Shown: positions 60,193 to 64,000 of the stretch, piece by piece
Layout of the letters: every line of letters starts with the position of its first letter
Position numbering within the stretch: the first letter of the stretch is position 1
Origin: Bog-159 sp049516155
GTDB taxonomy: Bacteria > Acidobacteriota > Terriglobia > Bryobacterales > Bryobacteraceae
Assembly: GCA_049516155.1 (NCBI GenBank)
Contig: JBEKTJ010000027.1
Location: 9,656-73,655 of the forward strand
Reading direction: 5' to 3'
DNA length: 64,000 bases
The notes under the pieces: model-generated
Told to the model about the DNA's origin: nothing
What the model saw: only the letters and a program-made list of their open reading frames with translations
Database searches by the model: none
Made by a program: the position numbers and the translations under genes

Positions 60193-60638
60193 GCAGGGTC
60201 TTTTCCAGTATCTCAAGGACCGCCCGGTTACGCGGGCGTCCGGCTGCCCGCTTACTCCGAATGATGTCGGCTAGGCTCGCCACCAGGAGTTCGTAACCGT
60301 CCAGGTCGACTCGCGAGGCGCGGCGGCGCAAGCCGTCGAGCGAACGGATTCCGTCGATCCGCCCCAGAAAATCGACCTGCAATAGATCCTGGTCGCGCAT
60401 CAAGCGGAATAGGCCGGACGCCGGATAGTAGGGACTCAACAAACGTGGCTTCCAGGCTCCTGGCAACTGCTTTCAGCTTGCGCAGATTGTTGGGCGTCTT
60501 TCGGAAAAGGAAATCGAAGTCGACCGTGGTAACCGGAGCGCCTTGCAAAGATGCCGCCGCGTTGCCGATCAAGACGGCTTCGAGGCCGTGCTCGTGCAAT
60601 ACGCGGGCCAGTGTGAAGAGGGCGGGGCGGGCATCCAT
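60158..60638 (-). pseudogene. frameshifted AbiEii/MNT-like nucleotidyltransferase
   Basis: The first frame reads MDARPALFTLARVLHEHGLE then AVLIGNAAASLQGAPVTTVD with FDFLFRKTPNNLRKLKAV; GN and DFDF form the nucleotidyltransferase site. Just after EATFVESLLS, near 60,430, coding character shifts to the next frame: SPYYPASGLFRLMRDQDLLQ, then VDFLGRIDGIRSLDGL and YELLVASLADIIRSKRAAGR to the natural stop. The full product would be about 160 residues. A single frameshift (or a sequencing error) explains it; a programmed shift is possible but no classic slippery site is seen. Confidence 0.7.
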
Positions 60639-60779
60639 GCTGCCCTCATTGTACGACTACGGATGTCTGGAAATAGAATTGTATGCCACCCCGCGCATGC
60701 CCCTGCTCCACATCCCCGCGCTGATCCCATTGCTGCCGCTGATGTCCGCGGGAGGACGGCGTGGTTGTGTGCCCACGCA

Positions 60780-61004
60780 TGCAACCGCTGCTGACGCCGC
60801 CCGATTCCGCAGAGGCAATGGGCGCAGAGGGGCGCGGACGCCGGCATCTCCGATGCTTTCACAGTACTCCCCGGCGTCGGCCAACTCGGTGCATCCCAAT
60901 CGTCGTCGTCGCGATTCCAAGCTGATTGCAAATCCGGCGCGCCCCTCTCGAGTCAGATAGCAGCCGTGACGCGCTAAGTGATCGATAAGCTCGTGCCTCT
61001 TCAC
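60780..61004 (-). pseudogene. relic of a HicA-like toxin
   Basis: The GTG-started frame begins MKRHELIDHLARHGCYLTREGR, which matches HicA mRNA interferase toxins (MKR.ELI..L..HGC...REG). The usual catalytic G.H.S/I and VPRH blocks are missing: the frame continues with AGFAISLESRRRRLG and TELADAGEYCESIGDAGV, only faintly like the HicA end, then runs on without a sensible stop to 60,657. No HicB antitoxin is recognisable beside it. Probably decayed. Confidence 0.5.
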
Positions 61005-61137
61005 ACTCGGGAACTTCTCGCCTTGCCGGGAAACCGCCAGCGGACTTGGTGGCGCAGGCAGTCACCCTGCGTCGCCAACCGTCTCGCGCCGGTGGCTTGA
61101 TACCGGCGAAAATGACGCGCCGCCGATTCCGCACATG

Positions 61138-61165
61138 ATCCGCGTCCATCTGTGTTTATCCGTGG
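61138..61165 (+). repeat. dispersed 28-nt intergenic sequence, copy 2
   Basis: ATCCGCGTCCATCTGTGTTT followed by ATCCGTGG, in the gap before the ArsA gene. Compare the copy near 45.14 kb, with about 23 of 28 positions identical by eye. Confidence 0.5.
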
Positions 61166-61195
61166 TTCCAAACGCAGTTGCTATCATAGTTATAT

Positions 61196-62383
61196 ATGCG
61201 CATCTTGCTGTTCAGCGGGAAAGGCGGCGTGGGCAAGACCAGCCTGGCTGCCGCCACCGGCGTGCAATTGGCGCGCCTGGGCTATCGCACCCTCGTGATG
61301 AGCGTGGACCCCGCGCACAGCCTGGCCGATTCCTTCGACCTCGAAACCAGCCTCTTCCACGAAAAAACCGGCGACCCATACCCCATCGCCGACAGGCTGG
61401 CCATTCACGAAGTCAACATCCAGAAGGAGATCAAGCGGCATTGGCGCGAGATTTCCGCCTACGTGATTTCCGTGCTGCGTACCACGGGCATTAGCGACGT
61501 CGAAGCTGAAGAACTGGCCATCCTGCCCGGCATGGAAGAGCTCAGCGCCATGATGTGGGTGAACCAATTCCGGCGCGAGCAGCGCTACGACGTGATCGTG
61601 CTCGACTGCGCGCCCACCGCCGAGTCCATGCGCTTCGTCAGCATGCCCACCACCCTAGATTGGTACATGAAGCACATCTTCCCTTTCCAGCGTACCGTGC
61701 TGAAAGCCGTGCGCCCGCTGGCCAACCGCGTTTCGCCAGTCGAGCTGCCCACCGACAGTTACTTCGCCAACATCCAGGAACTCTTCGGCAAGCTGGAAGG
61801 CATCGACGAACTGCTGGAAAATCCGCGCACCACCAGCGTGCGGCTGGTCACCAATCCGGAGAAGATGGTGTTGCGCGAGACGCAGCGCGCCTTCGTGTAC
61901 TTCTCGTTGCATGGCCTCACGGTGGATGGCATCATCGTGAACCGCGTGCTGCCCGAGGCCATCACGGATTCCTTCTTCGCCGAATGGCGCGCGTCGCAGC
62001 ACCAGGTGCTGGAGGAGATCGACACCTACTTCGCGCCCGTGCCCGTAAAACGCGTGCCGTTGTTCACGCACGAAGTGCTGGGAGCGGAGCGGCTGCAGGA
62101 ATTGGCGCGCGCGCTGTATGCCGAAAACGAAGACCCCGCGGCCGTAACGCGCACCGAAGCGCCGTACAGCTTCACCAAGCGCAATGGGCATTACGAGGTC
62201 CAGTTGCAATTGCCCTTCGCCGTGAAGGGTGAAGTGGGGCTGTTCAAGAAGGGCGACGAGTTGGTGGTGCAGATTGGCACGCTGCGCCGGCACATCGGCC
62301 TGCCCACTTCCATGGCGGCCCTAACGCCCGCGCACGCAAAGTTGGAGAATAAGGTATTGACCGTGGAAATGAGGGAGAATTGA
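61196..62383 (+). CDS. ArsA/GET3-family anion-transporting ATPase
   Basis: 395 residues. P-loop in LLFSGKGGVGKTSLAAATGV (residues 5-24, signature Lys in GKGGVGK), switch-like SVDPAHSLADSFD, Walker B-like DVIVLDCAPTAESMRF, and later the VTNPEKMVLRETQRAF block. The C-terminal part (from about 320) contains a beta-rich HSP20-like segment (YEVQLQLPFAVKGEVGLFKK; DELVVQIGTLRRHIGLP), a known bacterial ArsA-like architecture. The cysteines needed for arsenite binding are not evident, so a role in protein targeting or another process is more likely than arsenic export. TATCAT lies just upstream of the ATG with little leader. A small gene follows 2 nt later. Confidence 0.9.
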   Translation: MRILLFSGKGGVGKTSLAAATGVQLARLGYRTLVMSVDPAHSLADSFDLETSLFHEKTGDPYPIADRLAIHEVNIQKEIKRHWREISAYVISVLRTTGISDVEAEELAILPGMEELSAMMWVNQFRREQRYDVIVLDCAPTAESMRFVSMPTTLDWYMKHIFPFQRTVLKAVRPLANRVSPVELPTDSYFANIQELFGKLEGIDELLENPRTTSVRLVTNPEKMVLRETQRAFVYFSLHGLTVDGIIVNRVLPEAITDSFFAEWRASQHQVLEEIDTYFAPVPVKRVPLFTHEVLGAERLQELARALYAENEDPAAVTRTEAPYSFTKRNGHYEVQLQLPFAVKGEVGLFKKGDELVVQIGTLRRHIGLPTSMAALTPAHAKLENKVLTVEMREN

Positions 62384-62385
62384 TT

Positions 62386-62598
62386 ATGGCAGACGAAAAA
62401 ACAAACGTTGACGCTCCGGGCTGCTTCTACTGTCTGAATGTGAAGCCGTTCTTCCGGAAGGCCTGGTCCGACGCTACCGCGGACCATTTCCGCAACGCGC
62501 GCGTGGAGTTTCTGAAGGGCGTGCGCAGCGTGATCGACGACCGCATCGGGAACCTGTCCCGGCACGAGGCGAAGGGCACGCACGTCACGGTGGAGTAG
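62386..62598 (+). CDS. small protein coupled to the ArsA-like gene
   Basis: 70 residues from the ATG at MADEKTNVDAPGC, with GGGAG 8 nt upstream; a TTG that overlaps the ArsA stop is an alternative. A CFYCLNVKPFF motif near the start and a helical rest (ADHFRNARVEFLKGVRSVID; GTHVTVE at the end) are all that can be described. Similar short genes follow ArsA-like ATPases in related bacteria, so an accessory role is likely but untested. Confidence 0.65.
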   Translation: MADEKTNVDAPGCFYCLNVKPFFRKAWSDATADHFRNARVEFLKGVRSVIDDRIGNLSRHEAKGTHVTVE

Positions 62599-62619
62599 GA
62601 CAGACCTCCTGGTCTGTCC
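62598..62619. repeat. perfect 9-bp intergenic hairpin
   Basis: GGACAGACC and GGTCTGTCC flank a TCCT tetraloop, beginning at the last base of the preceding stop codon and ending 4 nt before the nucleotidyltransferase ATG. Located there, it could hide the ribosome site or cap the upstream mRNA. Same geometry as the other hairpins listed. Confidence 0.65.
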
Positions 62620-62623
62620 AACA

Positions 62624-63241
62624 ATGCAGACTTTCCCCCAATTCCTCCACGAAACCGCGGATCGTGGAGAAGCCGTCAATGTCATGTTCGAACAACGCCT
62701 GTTCGACCTAGCCGGTGTGCTGCACAAGATCGCCGGCCCACTGATGGCGGAGGGCGTGCCGCACGAGCTGATCGGCGGATTGGCGGTTCTGGTGCACGTT
62801 GAGGAAGCCGATCCGGAACACACCACGCTGACGCGGGATGTAGACCTGATGATTCGGCGCTCCGACCTGGATAGGGTCAAAGAGATCGCCGCCCGGCACG
62901 GCTTCCGATTCCGTCACTCGGCCGGACTGGACATGTTGCTCTACGGCGACACCAACAGCGCTAGAAATGCGGTTCACCTGCTCTTCAGCGGAGAAAAGGT
63001 GCGCCCCAATCAGGCAACGCCAAACCCGGCCATTCAGCCGGAGAGGAAGAGCATTTTAGGCGAGGATGTTTTCGTCATTTCGGTCGCTGATCTGGTGCGC
63101 ATGAAGCTGAGTGCGTATCGCGACAAAGACCGCGTCCATATTCGAAGCATGGATGCCGCCGGCCTAATCACGGCGGAAGTAGAAAGTACGCTGCCCGTGG
63201 AATTGAAGGCGCGCCTGCAGAATATTCGCGAGACTGAGTAG
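62624..63241 (+). CDS. AbiEii/MNT-like nucleotidyltransferase
   Basis: 205 residues. The nucleotidyltransferase site is ELIGGLAVLVHV followed by LTRDVDLMIRRSDLDR, where RDVDL carries the D-x-D pair. HSAGLDMLLYGD, GEDVFVISVADLVRMKLSAY and DRVHIRSMDAAGL are the usual C-terminal blocks of the AbiEii-like family (type IV toxin-antitoxin toxins and relatives). It is intact, in contrast to the related frameshifted gene near 60.4 kb. No antitoxin gene of the AbiEi type is adjacent. The ATG lies right after a strong hairpin. Confidence 0.8.
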   Translation: MQTFPQFLHETADRGEAVNVMFEQRLFDLAGVLHKIAGPLMAEGVPHELIGGLAVLVHVEEADPEHTTLTRDVDLMIRRSDLDRVKEIAARHGFRFRHSAGLDMLLYGDTNSARNAVHLLFSGEKVRPNQATPNPAIQPERKSILGEDVFVISVADLVRMKLSAYRDKDRVHIRSMDAAGLITAEVESTLPVELKARLQNIRETE

Positions 63242-64000
63242 CTACGCCTGCGCGCCATCAGCCTCGGGGCGATTTAAGGCCTGGCGAATTTGGGCTATCA
63301 ACGCGTCGACTGATCCCGCTTGGTCTGGGCCGGCCGCCGACAGGAGTTGCTCGCGTAGCGCCGCGAGAAGGGGCGCTGTATCTTGTCCGGCGGCTCTGGC
63401 GGCGAAGAGTGGCTCGATGAACTGCCTTAGCTCCTCCGGCATCCCCGGTGCCGGGGCCTCTTCTGCCCGCGCAAGTTCGAGCACCTTTTGGAGGGCTTCG
63501 TCTCCGGTGGCGGCATTGTCCGTCGGTAGGCGCGAGAACAGGTCGCGGAACCGGACGCCTTCGATGCGTTCGACAATCTCGCAAAGCTCATCGAAGCTGG
63601 CAGGCAGCGGCGGCGGGTTGGGCGAAAACGACGCGAGATGCCCGGACATGGCGCCTAAGGTCATCCGCAAGCCCCCACTGCTGGTTTGAAACTCGATGGC
63701 AGCGCAGGCCAACCGGTGGGCCAAAGCCTCCTGCGAATCGCCGCCACCGCGCATAAAACAATTGGCGAGGTTGAAGTGGCTAATGGCGCAATCGCCAGGC
63801 TCCCCGACGAGGTACCTGAATCGCAAGGCAGTCTGCTCGTGGCGAATCGATTCCGCCGGATGGCCGAGCTTGTCCTCCAGGTCCGCGAGCGCGCTCAGCA
63901 CCCCTCCTAGCCCTGCGGGGTACGATGCTTCTTCGAATCGCTGTCGGCACTCCAGCAGCAATTGGCGCGCCTCCGGATAACGCCGTTGGCGCAGCAGCGG
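63242..64000 (-). CDS. tetratricopeptide-repeat protein, 3' part only
   Basis: The frame is open past the right edge of the window, so only the C-terminal 250 residues are seen. The first part contains TPR-like helices (YPEARQLLLECRQRFEEASY; GLGGVLSALADLEDKLGHPA; DCAISHFNLANCFMRGGGDS), followed by a Pro/Ala-rich, helical tail (RFRDLFSRLPTDN to ADGAQA). Function unknown; related proteins combine TPRs with effector domains upstream, but nothing of that is visible here. It is convergent with the nucleotidyltransferase gene (stops adjacent). Confidence 0.75.
   Translation of the reverse strand, partial: PLLRQRRYPEARQLLLECRQRFEEASYPAGLGGVLSALADLEDKLGHPAESIRHEQTALRFRYLVGEPGDCAISHFNLANCFMRGGGDSQEALAHRLACAAIEFQTSSGGLRMTLGAMSGHLASFSPNPPPLPASFDELCEIVERIEGVRFRDLFSRLPTDNAATGDEALQKVLELARAEEAPAPGMPEELRQFIEPLFAARAAGQDTAPLLAALREQLLSAAGPDQAGSVDALIAQIRQALNRPEADGAQA

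Overview
The window looks like a chromosomal piece of a GC-rich (about 60%) soil acidobacterium, most likely a Solibacter/Bryobacter-type member of Acidobacteriota. The clues are two 'VWFA-related acidobacterial' secreted proteins, two tandem-repeat GloVer proteins, a relic of an ADOP-type FtsX permease, a hopanoid enzyme (HpnE), an S53 sedolisin with Ig-like tail, an FG-GAP secreted protein and a DUF1080 protein. This assignment is inferred from gene families only. No rRNA, tRNA, CRISPR array, insertion sequence or phage module was recognised.

Layout. 1-8 kb: 3' end of murA, a rhodanese, a secreted VWFA protein, a secreted M28 peptidase, a GH31 glucosidase/xylosidase and a DUF983 protein. 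8-18 kb: a DinB protein translationally coupled to the relic of an F420-dependent NADP reductase, a GloVer protein, a response-regulator phosphatase, a TIM-barrel glycosidase-like protein, HpnE, small exported proteins and a VWFA+TPR protein. 18-28.3 kb: a small RHH protein, an EMC3/Oxa1-like membrane protein and a complete tripartite RND efflux operon (adaptor, two permeases, outer-membrane factor). 28.3-35 kb: RlmI-like methyltransferase, GH108 muramidase, two tandem DUF488 genes plus a decayed dual-OB protein, the S53 peptidase and an exported companion.

35.5-40.2 kb (minus strand) is the most interesting part: a compact operon encoding a candidate RiPP. The order is candidate precursor peptide, radical SAM/SPASM maturase, an LpxL/HtrB-fold protein that lacks the catalytic histidine, and a B12-dependent radical SAM C-methyltransferase of the 'RiPP maturation radical SAM protein 1' type. 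A sigma70-like promoter and a 17-bp dyad lie just upstream of the precursor. On both sides are relics: a duplicated piece of the neighbouring nickel/cobalt transporter gene and an FtsX-permease tail.

40.5-50 kb: NicO-type Ni/Co transporter, an RpiB-DeoC fusion, a GAF-GAF-SpoIIE phosphatase, lysA coupled to a c-type cytochrome, an AAA+ (Clp D2-like) protein fused to a receiver domain, infA and cspA. 50-58 kb: MaoC, FG-GAP protein, an orphan RHH antitoxin, a molybdopterin oxidoreductase with a lipoprotein, a second GloVer protein, and the ppi-DUF1080-nadD operon. 58-64 kb is a decaying accessory patch: a SIR2-like gene whose C-terminal TIR domain is cut short, a frameshifted gene of unknown family, a frameshifted nucleotidyltransferase with a small basic partner, a HicA relic, a monooxygenase, then an ArsA ATPase with a small partner, an intact AbiEii-like nucleotidyltransferase and the 3' end of a TPR gene.
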